Part shown: positions 42,803-51,955 of the stretch, piece after piece
Position numbering within the stretch: the stretch's first letter is position 1
How the letters are laid out: the number at the start of each line of letters is the position of its first letter
Assembly (NCBI RefSeq): GCF_003390935.1
Contig: NZ_QNQZ01000001.1
Span: 930,001 to 994,000 of the forward strand
Direction: 5' to 3'
DNA: 64,000 bases
Origin: Lewinella sp. IMCC34191
Lineage (GTDB): Bacteria > Bacteroidota > Bacteroidia > Chitinophagales > Saprospiraceae
Notes under the pieces: generated by a model
The model's database searches: none
Seen by the model: the letters and a program-made list of their open reading frames with translations, nothing else
Told to the model about the DNA's origin: nothing
Position numbers and translations under genes: made by a program

Positions 42803-45043
42803 TTATCCCTCCAGGATAGTAGCCAGGGTGTCGTTGTGGCGCATCTCCCAGGCGATCAGGTTCCCCCAGTCCTCCCCGTCTACCGTAAAGTCGTCGCCCT
42901 CCACGCGTCCGAGCACGCGGAAGCCGACACCGTGGTGGTGCAGCAGTTCCTCCAACTCTCCGGTCTGCGATTCGTCGGCGGTCACGACCACGCGGCCCTG
43001 CGCTTCGCCGAATAAGAAGGCATCCTTGCGGATCTGCTCGTCCGTTTCGATGGAGAATCCGTGTCCACCGGCAATGGCGGATTCGGCTAGCGACTGGAAT
43101 AACCCGCCGTCGCTTACGTCGTGGGCACTCTTGACGTGCTGACCGCGGATGGCCTCCAGGATGGCGGCGTGTAGTTTCTGCTCCTGCTCCAGATCGAAAT
43201 AAGGAACCGAACTGTACTCGATGTCGTGTATCGCCCGCAGGTATTCGGAAGACCCCAGGTCTTCTTTGCTATCGCCGACCAGATAGATGACGTCGTCCTG
43301 CTCCTTGAAGTCCAGCGACATGGTCCGCTTGATGTTGTCGACAATTCCGAGCATGCCGATCGTCGGCGTCGGGTACACCGGCTCGATCCGTCCACCTTCG
43401 TACTGCGACTGATTATAGAAACTGACATTCCCGCCGGTAACGGGCGTATTAAAGGCCCGGCAGGCCTCACCCATTCCCTTGATCGCGTTTACGAACTGGT
43501 AGAATGCCTCGGGATTGTAGGGGTTGCCGAAGTTCAGGCAGTTGGTGATGGCTACCGGCTCGCCGCCCGAGCAGACGATATTACGGGCAGCCTCGGCTAC
43601 CGCGATCATGGTACCCACGTAGGGGTCGGCGTAGACGTAAGCGCTGTTGCAGTCCGTCGTCACGGCCAGGGCCTTGTCGGTCCCCTTCAGGCGCACCAGT
43701 CCGGCGTCGGAGGGGTTGACCTCCGTGACGCTGTTGGTACGTACCGTACCGTCGTACTGATCCGTGATCCAGTGCTTGCTCACCAGGCTCGGCGCTTTAA
43801 ACAATTTTTCGGCGACGGAGCGCAGGTCAGAAGGAACTTCAACGTCATCTATGTTGAATGCTTCGACTCGGTCAAGGTAAGCCGGACGGCGCGTCTCCCG
43901 CTCGTAAACGGGTGCGCCCCCGCCAAGGACGAGGGGCTCGCTCGGAACGTCGGCAACCAGTTCACCGTCGGCGTAGAATTCCAGTCGGCCGGTGTCGGTT
44001 ACCTCCCCGATTTGCTCGCACTCCAGGTCCCATTTGTCGAATACGGCCAGTAGCTCGGACTCCCGCCCCTTTTCACAGACGATCAGCATCCGTTCCTGGC
44101 TCTCGCTGAGGAGGATTTCCCAGGGTTTCATGTCAGCCTGTCGCGTGGGCACCTTATCCAGGTCGATGCGCATGCCCGTCCCGGACTTGGCGCTCATCTC
44201 CGATGTGGAGCACGTAATACCCGCCGCGCCCATATCCTGCATTCCGACCACGGCCCCCGTGGCGATGACTTCGAGACTGGCTTCCAGCAATAACTTTTCC
44301 TGGAAGGGATCCCCTACCTGGACGGCCGGCAGGTCATCGGCACTGTCTTCGGTCAGGTCGGCAGATGCGAAGGTGGCTCCGTGGATGCCGTCCTTACCGG
44401 TAGCGGACCCTACGATAAAAACCGGATTGCCCGGCCCGTCGGCGGACGCGGAAACCGTCTCGCCTACTTTCACTACGCCGACCGACATGGCGTTAACGAG
44501 GATGTTTTGGTTGTAACTGGGGTGGAAATACACCTCGCCGCCCACGACGGGGACGCCGAAGCAATTGCCGTAATCACCGATACCCTTGACCACTCCGGCG
44601 ACCAGGTGCTTGGTGTGTGCCAGGGAAGGATCACCGAAGCGCAGACTATTGAGGGAGGCAATCGGGCGTGCACCCATGGTAAAGATATCCCGGTGGATGC
44701 CCCCCACCCCGGTAGCCGCGCCCTGATAGGGTTCGATGGCGGACGGGTGGTTATGACTCTCGATCTTAAAGGCGCAGGCCAAACCGGCTCCGATATCCAC
44801 CAGCCCGGCATTTTCCTCACCGGCACCGACTAACAGCCGCTCGCCATCCCGGGGCAGCGTCTTCAGCCACATGATGGAGTTTTTGTAGGAGCAGTGCTCG
44901 GACCACATCACCGAAAAGATGCTCAACTCATTAAAATTCGGAGTACGTCCCATGATCTCCACGATCCGGTCATACTCTTCGGCGGTAAGTCCTAAATTCT
45001 TTGCAACGTCGACATCAACGGTGATTGCGTTCTCGGTGGCCAT
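42803..45043 (-). CDS. purL: Phosphoribosylformylglycinamidine synthase, PurL subunit
   Basis: 746 aa, the small-PurL type used with separate PurS and PurQ. It catalyses the ATP-dependent conversion of FGAR to FGAM in purine synthesis. The N-terminal EHCSYKNS (about 48-55) and ESHNHPSAIEPYQGAATGVGGI (abbreviated: ESHNHPS at about 94-100) are diagnostic, as is GMQDMGAAGITCSTSEMS (about 266-283). The start at 45043 (MATENA) is chosen because a good -7 box lies 23 bases upstream, inside the longer open frame. PurS and PurQ are not in the window. Confidence 0.93.
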   Translation of the reverse strand: MATENAITVDVDVAKNLGLTAEEYDRIVEIMGRTPNFNELSIFSVMWSEHCSYKNSIMWLKTLPRDGERLLVGAGEENAGLVDIGAGLACAFKIESHNHPSAIEPYQGAATGVGGIHRDIFTMGARPIASLNSLRFGDPSLAHTKHLVAGVVKGIGDYGNCFGVPVVGGEVYFHPSYNQNILVNAMSVGVVKVGETVSASADGPGNPVFIVGSATGKDGIHGATFASADLTEDSADDLPAVQVGDPFQEKLLLEASLEVIATGAVVGMQDMGAAGITCSTSEMSAKSGTGMRIDLDKVPTRQADMKPWEILLSESQERMLIVCEKGRESELLAVFDKWDLECEQIGEVTDTGRLEFYADGELVADVPSEPLVLGGGAPVYERETRRPAYLDRVEAFNIDDVEVPSDLRSVAEKLFKAPSLVSKHWITDQYDGTVRTNSVTEVNPSDAGLVRLKGTDKALAVTTDCNSAYVYADPYVGTMIAVAEAARNIVCSGGEPVAITNCLNFGNPYNPEAFYQFVNAIKGMGEACRAFNTPVTGGNVSFYNQSQYEGGRIEPVYPTPTIGMLGIVDNIKRTMSLDFKEQDDVIYLVGDSKEDLGSSEYLRAIHDIEYSSVPYFDLEQEQKLHAAILEAIRGQHVKSAHDVSDGGLFQSLAESAIAGGHGFSIETDEQIRKDAFLFGEAQGRVVVTADESQTGELEELLHHHGVGFRVLGRVEGDDFTVDGEDWGNLIAWEMRHNDTLATILEG
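43811..43827 (+). repeat. Copy of dispersed 17-bp repeat (inside purL)
   Basis: GGCGACGGAGCGCAGGT, one mismatch to the copy at 16651, on the plus strand within the minus-strand purL gene, where it encodes DLRSVA. Confidence 0.45.
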
Positions 45044-45065
45044 ACGGGGGGGTTGATTAAGGGCC

Positions 45066-45073
45066 CAAAAGTA
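45066..45073 (-). promoter_or_regulatory. Putative purL -7 promoter box (TACTTTTG)
   Basis: Exact TAnnTTTG on the minus strand, 23 bases before the purL ATG at 45043. A -33 TTTG at normal spacing is not evident. Confidence 0.5.
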
Positions 45074-45270
45074 GGCAAAATCGGTAAGCTGGCAGCCGGC
45101 TGCTTCGATGTGTATACTCGCCGCATTGTCACCTGCCGGCGGCGTATCTGTCCACCTTCTGACATTTTGACGCCCGGCGCGGGCTGGCATGGAGTTCGTA
45201 GCGACTTGGGTGTGGTCGTCAGTACGGCCACAGAGAACAAACCAATTATTTCAATCAAAACATACCATAC

Positions 45271-45534
45271 ATGAAGCCGATCAACGATCGAGTAGTGGTC
45301 AAGCCCGCTCCCGCAGAAGAAAAAACCAGCGGGGGCATCATCGTCCCCGATACCGCCAAGGAGAAGCCCCAGCGCGGCGAAGTTATCGCCGTCGGACCGG
45401 GAAAAGAGGGTAACGCCATGACCGTAAGCGTAGGCGACATTGTCCTTTATGGCAAGTACGCCGGCCAGGAGCTCAAGCACGACGGTCAGGACCTGCTCAT
45501 CATGCGGGAGGACGACATCCTGGTTATCCTTTAG
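45271..45534 (+). CDS. groS: GroES co-chaperonin
   Basis: 87 aa, slightly shorter than the usual 90-97. Caps the GroEL cavity. The N-terminal [20 protein letters not shown]-type start, the mobile-loop sequence [18 protein letters not shown] (about 16-33), [10 protein letters not shown] and the C-terminal REDDILVIL are typical. Located 48 bases before groEL. No CIRCE element precedes it; GCCCG-GCG-CGGGC at 45172-45184 is the only notable inverted repeat upstream. Confidence 0.95.
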   Translation: MKPINDRVVVKPAPAEEKTSGGIIVPDTAKEKPQRGEVIAVGPGKEGNAMTVSVGDIVLYGKYAGQELKHDGQDLLIMREDDILVIL

Positions 45535-45576
45535 GGTAGCCACCAGCAATTGCATTTAACCACCATAAAATATTAA

Positions 45577-47232
<1,656 letters not shown>

Positions 47233-47252
47233 ACCATCCGCAACTGTTATGG

Positions 47253-47288
47253 AAAACCCCGGTTGGCACGCGCCGCCGGGGTTTTTCG
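47253..47288 (+). terminator. Rho-independent terminator after groEL
   Basis: AAAACCCCGG (47253-47262) pairs with CCGGGGTTTT (47276-47285) and runs into a T tract. Confidence 0.85.
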
Positions 47289-47346
47289 TTAACAGCCAAA
47301 GCGCTGGAACGTAAACCTATTCACGGCAATACTTCTTTGAATATCA

Positions 47347-47847
47347 ATGGAACTACAAGAGGGAAAAGAGAAATTTATAGAGGCGTGGGGAACGCTTGGT
47401 AGTTCGTGGGGGGTCACCCGTACGATGGCGCAGATACACGCCCTTTTGCTCGTCGCCAACGAACCCCTTAGCACGGACGATATTATGGAGCAACTCCAAA
47501 TCAGCCGGGGGAACGTGAATACGAATACCCGTATGCTGCTGGAATGGGGGCTTGCCCACAAAAAGCTTATCCCCGGCGAACGCAAGGAATTCTTTATCGG
47601 TGAAAAGGATATGTCCAAGGTGGTGAAAAACATCATCATTGCCCGCAAAAAGCGGGAGTTAGAACCTATGCTCCATCTGCTCGACGATCTCACCGGGGTC
47701 GAGGGCAAATCGGAGGAGGCGGAAGAATTCCGCACCGTGGTCAAGGACCTGAAGCTATACAGTCATAAGGCTGATTCGGCCCTGGCAGCCCTGGTTAAGG
47801 TGGACAGCAACTGGTTTTTCTCCACCTTTCTGACGATGATCAAGTAA
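47347..47847 (+). CDS. GbsR/MarR-type transcriptional regulator
   Basis: 166 aa winged-helix regulator. The helix-turn-helix region is PLSTDDIMEQLQISRGNVNTNTRML (recognition helix around 47-62), with the wing in LIPGERKEFFIGEKD. The N-terminal EAWGTLGSSWGVTRTMAQIHALLL resembles the GbsR (betaine-metabolism repressor) group. The C-terminal half is a helical dimerisation region. It stands alone after groEL with no transport or choline genes beside it, so its targets and ligand are unknown. Confidence 0.82.
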   Translation: MELQEGKEKFIEAWGTLGSSWGVTRTMAQIHALLLVANEPLSTDDIMEQLQISRGNVNTNTRMLLEWGLAHKKLIPGERKEFFIGEKDMSKVVKNIIIARKKRELEPMLHLLDDLTGVEGKSEEAEEFRTVVKDLKLYSHKADSALAALVKVDSNWFFSTFLTMIK

Positions 47848-47859
47848 TCGCGGCTCCGC

Positions 47860-48681
47860 TTACTCTGCAAGCGGTTCGATTATCATCCATCCACCACGCT
47901 CCTCATTGGACTGCAGCGTAAAGCTTCGGTCGTAAGGGGGATAAAGAATTTCCGAACGCTGCGTACCCAGGTATCCAACCACCGTGACGCGACGGGCGAT
48001 CTGGCTACTGTCCAGCAGGTTCAGTTGTACCGCTCCGTTACCAGCCACATAGACAAGGTAATTTTGCAGGGAGTCTACCGCCGCGAGCGAGCCCACCGGA
48101 CGGGAAGTGCCCAGAATACGGTCGTCCGTCCGGAGATCCCAAAAATTGAGGTGCCGCTCTACCGTGCGGATGGCCCGGAAGCTATTCAGTGCGGATTGTA
48201 CCGGCTGACGGTAACCCACAGCCGGCTGACCCGCTAACACCGCCGCGTTAAAGGAAGCAATGCTCCCCATGCTACGGAAGTCGTACTTCCCCCCTACCGT
48301 ATCCACTAGGATTCCCAACTCATTGCTTAAGGCCAGGTAATCCTTGACCCGGGTGGTAGATAAATCCCTGGTTGGGAGCCCCAGGTAATTCCCACCGCTG
48401 GCGGCCATTTGCTTGATGAGTTCCCTGACGGCCACGCTATCGATCGGTTGTCCGTGCAGATCAAAGCCCAGGAGTAAGGTGGGCTTGTCATTTAGAGCGT
48501 AGTAAGTGGAATCGACGGACCATCTTTCGGCCACGATAAGTTCGGCGGTTACCATCTCACCGGAGGAATCTGTGCACCGGCTTAGCAGGAATAGAAAGGA
48601 TGTACACCACAAAATGAGTCCTAATAGTCTCACGAATGCGAAAGAGTATGGTAAATGGATCAGCGCTTGCGCAACCTCCAC
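47860..48681 (-). CDS. Uncharacterised lipoprotein (glycosidase-remnant-like)
   Basis: 273 aa. Signal peptide with lipobox LFLLSRC (Cys about 36). The middle (KPTLLLGFDLHGQPIDSVAV, FRAIRTVERHLNFWDLRTDDRIL) weakly recalls the C-terminal side of secreted glycosidases of the DUF4038/DUF6298 type, and the last 80 residues are beta-rich (YLVYVAGNGAVQLNLLD, VVGYLGTQRSEILYPP), like a carbohydrate-binding or collagen-binding-type domain. It is too short to hold a whole TIM barrel. Similarity is judged by eye only; the function is unknown. Convergent with the regulator gene, 12 bases away. Confidence 0.6.
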   Translation of the reverse strand: MEVAQALIHLPYSFAFVRLLGLILWCTSFLFLLSRCTDSSGEMVTAELIVAERWSVDSTYYALNDKPTLLLGFDLHGQPIDSVAVRELIKQMAASGGNYLGLPTRDLSTTRVKDYLALSNELGILVDTVGGKYDFRSMGSIASFNAAVLAGQPAVGYRQPVQSALNSFRAIRTVERHLNFWDLRTDDRILGTSRPVGSLAAVDSLQNYLVYVAGNGAVQLNLLDSSQIARRVTVVGYLGTQRSEILYPPYDRSFTLQSNEERGGWMIIEPLAE

Positions 48682-48774
48682 CCTAAAGCGACGTTAGCGG
48701 TCTAAGAGTTTAATTCAATACACCCGATTGGTCGGGAGGCGGGCTATTTGTAACCGACCGACCGGCCACGAGAC

Positions 48775-48782
48775 TACTTTTG
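48775..48782 (+). promoter_or_regulatory. Putative ubiX promoter (-7 box TACTTTTG)
   Basis: Exact TAnnTTTG within CTACTTTTGTAGC (48774-48786), the same 13-base palindromic word seen at 35105. A TTTG at 48747-48750 is a possible -33 element, but the spacing of 24 bases is a little long. Confidence 0.5.
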
Positions 48783-48866
48783 TAGCTGTTATCGGCCATA
48801 GAGATATTTGATCGGGCCGATAATATGATTGAAGGTAAGCCACCAACAAGAGCCAAGCTAAGTTTT

Positions 48867-49457
48867 ATGTCAGGAAGAAGCATCGTCGTTGCCGTAGGAG
48901 GAAGCAGTGGATCTTTGTATGCCAAGGTTCTATTTGATCGGCTTAAGGAAATAGAATCAAAATGGGAAAATGTTGGAGTAGTACTTACTGAAAACGGTAA
49001 GTACAATTGGAAATTTGAGCTGGGAAACGATGATTGGCAGCATTATCCATTCGATTACTATGGGCAGCGGGATTTCATGGCACCCTTCGCATCCGGAAGT
49101 GCGCGGTACGACACCATGATTGTTTGCCCCTGTAGTATGGGCTTGATGGCCAGAATTTCAGCCGGAATATCGAATGATCTGATTACCCGCGCCGCCGATG
49201 TCATTCTAAAGGAAAGAAGACGGCTGATCGTGGTGCCGCGGGAAGCCCCTTACAGCCTCATCCACCTGAAAAATATGACGGCGATCACCGAGGCCGGTGG
49301 TGTAATCTGTCCCGCCGTTCCCTCCTTTTATAGTAACGTGCAGACACCGGAAGACATCGTCCGCACCATTGTGGACCGCGTGCTCGATCTGGCGGGTTTC
49401 GATCTCGACGATACGTACCGCTGGGGAGAAGACCTGACAACCGAAGGGACGGACTGA
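48867..49457 (+). CDS. ubiX: Flavin prenyltransferase (UbiX/Pad1 family)
   Basis: 196 aa flavoprotein that makes prenylated FMN, the cofactor of UbiD-type decarboxylases. VVAVGGSSGSLYAKVLFDRL (about 6-25; G-S-S-G-S replaces the usual G-A-S-G) is the FMN site, APFASGSARYDTMIVCPCSMG (abbreviated: SGSARYD at about 75-81) the phosphate region, NDLITRAADVILKERR (about 103-118) and VVPREAPYSLIHLKNM (about 122-137) the remaining motifs. In futalosine-pathway organisms a UbiX/UbiD pair acts late in menaquinone synthesis, matching mqnD in this window. The ATG at 48867 gives the family N-terminus. Confidence 0.87.
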   Translation: MSGRSIVVAVGGSSGSLYAKVLFDRLKEIESKWENVGVVLTENGKYNWKFELGNDDWQHYPFDYYGQRDFMAPFASGSARYDTMIVCPCSMGLMARISAGISNDLITRAADVILKERRRLIVVPREAPYSLIHLKNMTAITEAGGVICPAVPSFYSNVQTPEDIVRTIVDRVLDLAGFDLDDTYRWGEDLTTEGTD

Positions 49458-49476
49458 CCACCTCGTAAAAGAAGTT

Positions 49477-50637
49477 ATGACTGATTCGATGAAGCTCGCC
49501 TTTCCTACCCTCGCGGGCCTGGAGGATGTATTAGCCCGGGAAATAAGCGCACTCGGGGCGACGGATGTAGAATCCGGACGTCGCGTGGTAACGGCGACCG
49601 GTGATATGGCGACCGTAATGCGGGCCAATCTCGAATTACGAACCGCGCTGCGCGTCCTCATTAATATGGACGAGTTTAGTGTGCGGAATGAACAGGAGCT
49701 GTACGACCGGCTGCGGGCCAACAATTGGCGCCAGTACCTGATGCCGGAGGGGACACTCATCGTGGACGTCGTCGATCCCGGACGCTGGTTCCGCAACACG
49801 CACTACATCGCCCAACTCACGAAGGACGCCATCGTCGATCAGTTTCGGGACAAGTACGGTACCCGACCCGGAGTCGATAAGAACAACCCCGATCTGCGTA
49901 TCCACCTCCGCATTTCGGGACGCGGCCAGGTCCATCTCAGTGTCGATACCTCGGGAGACGGACTGCACCGACGCGGATACCGGCGCCGTACCGGAGAGGC
50001 ACCGATCAACGAAGTACTGGCAGCTGGCTTGCTGCAAATGGCCGGATACACCGGTGACCAGGTTTTTGTCGATCCCATGTGCGGCAGCGGCACTTTCCTG
50101 GTAGAAGCCGCCACCCTGGCCACCCGCCGCCCCCCCGGATTATTGCGGGAGTTCGGATTCCAGCGCTGGCCGAATTTCGACCTCGCCGCCTACAGTGAAG
50201 TCAGACAGCACGCCCTCGATCAAATCCGCCCCGCCCCCTACCCTATCCTGGGCGCCGATATCGACGGCGTCGCCGTGGCCGTTGCGCGCGCCACCGTCGA
50301 GCGGGCGAAGATCGATGGGGCCGTGGAGTTGCGGGAGTCACCCTTCGGCCAGCTGTCTCCCCCTATGGGGCAGCACATAGCAGAGGCCGAGAAGATCCTC
50401 GTGACCAACCCGCCCTACGAGATGCGCATGGAAACGGGCGACATCGAGGGATTATACCAGGAAATCGGTGATACCCTCAAGACCAACTGGCCGGGATATA
50501 CCGCCTGGATCATTTCCGCCAACCCGGATGCCATCAAATCGGTGGGCTTGCGCAGCAGCCGGAAAATACCCGTGATGAACGGACCGGTGGAAGCCCGCTT
50601 CGTGAAGTACCAGCTTTACCGGGGATCGAAGGATTAA
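49477..50637 (+). CDS. THUMP-domain class I SAM-dependent RNA methyltransferase
   Basis: 386 aa. The N-terminal THUMP RNA-binding domain (about 45-155) is followed by a Rossmann methyltransferase domain (about 165-380). The N6-adenine/N2-guanine type catalytic motif is TNPPYEMRM (about 309-317); motif I is around VFVDPMCGSGTFLVEAATLA (about 197-216). It resembles the N-terminal half of E. coli RlmL (23S rRNA m2G2445) and tRNA Trm14. Stands 19 bases after ubiX on the same strand. The target RNA is inference. Confidence 0.85.
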   Translation: MTDSMKLAFPTLAGLEDVLAREISALGATDVESGRRVVTATGDMATVMRANLELRTALRVLINMDEFSVRNEQELYDRLRANNWRQYLMPEGTLIVDVVDPGRWFRNTHYIAQLTKDAIVDQFRDKYGTRPGVDKNNPDLRIHLRISGRGQVHLSVDTSGDGLHRRGYRRRTGEAPINEVLAAGLLQMAGYTGDQVFVDPMCGSGTFLVEAATLATRRPPGLLREFGFQRWPNFDLAAYSEVRQHALDQIRPAPYPILGADIDGVAVAVARATVERAKIDGAVELRESPFGQLSPPMGQHIAEAEKILVTNPPYEMRMETGDIEGLYQEIGDTLKTNWPGYTAWIISANPDAIKSVGLRSSRKIPVMNGPVEARFVKYQLYRGSKD

Positions 50638-50666
50638 ACAGCTTCCCGATTTTCGGATCAGGTCTT

Positions 50667-50684
50667 TACCTGCGCCCCGCCGCC
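50667..50684 (-). repeat. Copy of dispersed 17-bp repeat (intergenic)
   Basis: GGCGGCGGGGCGCAGGTA on the minus strand, one mismatch from the consensus, between the THUMP methyltransferase and mnmA genes. Confidence 0.5.
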
Positions 50685-50759
50685 TAAATTTATGTAAGGG
50701 TTGCGGGGGGGAAATCAGTCGGATAGCTGGTCCCCGGCGCCTCATCCTGATGTCCCGAC

Positions 50760-51863
50760 TTAACGGGACGCGTGAATCAAACCGCCGCCGACCACGTCGT
50801 CGCCTTCGTAGAAGACGGCGCTCTGACCGGGGGCTACTCCGCGGACGTCGGCGAAAAATTCGACCTCCATCCGATCCGGAGCGAATTGGGATACGTGACT
50901 GAGCGTACCGCGATCCTTGTAGCGGACCTTGGTGACCAACTCCATACCATCGGCGGGCAACTCGGCGTATTTCTGCAGCGTGGCGCCACCGACCATCATG
51001 CCGTTCTTGACCAGGGCATCGACGGGTCCGAGAGTGACGGTATTGGTGTCGGCATCGATTTTGGTGACGTACATGGGTTGCCCGAAGGCCTGCCCGAGGC
51101 CCTTGCGCTGCCCGATCGTATAGAAGGGATAGCCGTCGTGGGTACCGATCACCTCTCCCGAAGTGTCGACAAACTGTCCACCGGCCACCTGCCGTTCCAG
51201 CTCCGGTAGCCGCCGCTTGAGGAAACCGCGGTAGTCGTTGTCCGGGACGAAGCAGATCTCAAAGCTTTCGGACTTTTTGCTGAGTTCCTCGTAACCGAAG
51301 TCATAAGCCAGCTGGCGTACTTCCGGCTTGGTCATGTGACCGAGAGGGAAGCGGCTGCGTGCCATGCACTCCTGGCTGAGTCCCCAGAGTACGTAACTCT
51401 GATCTTTTTTGTCATCGGCACTCTTGCGCACGTGCCAGCGGCCGGCATCGGTCTGCCGCAGCTGGGCGTAGTGGCCCGTGGCGATGAACTCGCAGTCTAT
51501 GGCATCGGCACGCTTCAGCAGGGCACTCCACTTGATGTGGGTGTTGCAGAGTACGCACGGATTGGGCGTCCGACCGGCCATGTACTCGTCTACGAAGTTG
51601 TCGATAACGTGATCGCCGAACTCGTCACGGATATCGATGATGAAGTGGGGGAAACCCATCTCGACCGCGACCGAGCGCGCGTCGTTGATGGAATCCAGGC
51701 TGCAACAGCCGGTTTCCTTCTTGCTACCGCCGCTGTTGGCGTAGTCCCAGGTTTTCATCGTGATGCCGACCACTTCGTAGCCCTGCTCGTGCAGGATCAT
51801 GGCCGTTACGGTGCTGTCGATACCGCCGCTCATGGCGACGAGCACCCGTCCTAATTTGCTCAT
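50760..51863 (-). CDS. mnmA: tRNA-specific 2-thiouridylase MnmA
   Basis: 367 aa. Installs the 2-thio group on U34 of tRNA for Lys, Glu and Gln. The N-terminal PP-loop ATPase site is MSGGIDSTVTA (about 10-20); the tRNA-binding and catalytic cysteine motifs are NPCVLCNTHIKW (about 100-111, first catalytic Cys) and FEICFVPDNDYRGFL (about 199-213, second Cys). GQRKGLGQ and the C-terminal barrel complete the enzyme. The ATG at 51863 is used over one six codons upstream. Divergent from the ABC exporter by about 90 bases. Confidence 0.94.
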   Translation of the reverse strand: MSKLGRVLVAMSGGIDSTVTAMILHEQGYEVVGITMKTWDYANSGGSKKETGCCSLDSINDARSVAVEMGFPHFIIDIRDEFGDHVIDNFVDEYMAGRTPNPCVLCNTHIKWSALLKRADAIDCEFIATGHYAQLRQTDAGRWHVRKSADDKKDQSYVLWGLSQECMARSRFPLGHMTKPEVRQLAYDFGYEELSKKSESFEICFVPDNDYRGFLKRRLPELERQVAGGQFVDTSGEVIGTHDGYPFYTIGQRKGLGQAFGQPMYVTKIDADTNTVTLGPVDALVKNGMMVGGATLQKYAELPADGMELVTKVRYKDRGTLSHVSQFAPDRMEVEFFADVRGVAPGQSAVFYEGDDVVGGGLIHASR

Positions 51864-51955
51864 AATTATCGCTTTTCGCACGGGTTCAAGGGCCCGGCCA
51901 AAATCAGAGCAAAGGTAACGGTTTACGGCGCGGCGAAGTTGCTATATTTACCGCG

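Noticed and set aside
45044-45270. CIRCE heat-shock operator before groES
   Set aside because: The TTAGCACTC-N9-GAGTGCTAA pattern is not present on either strand.
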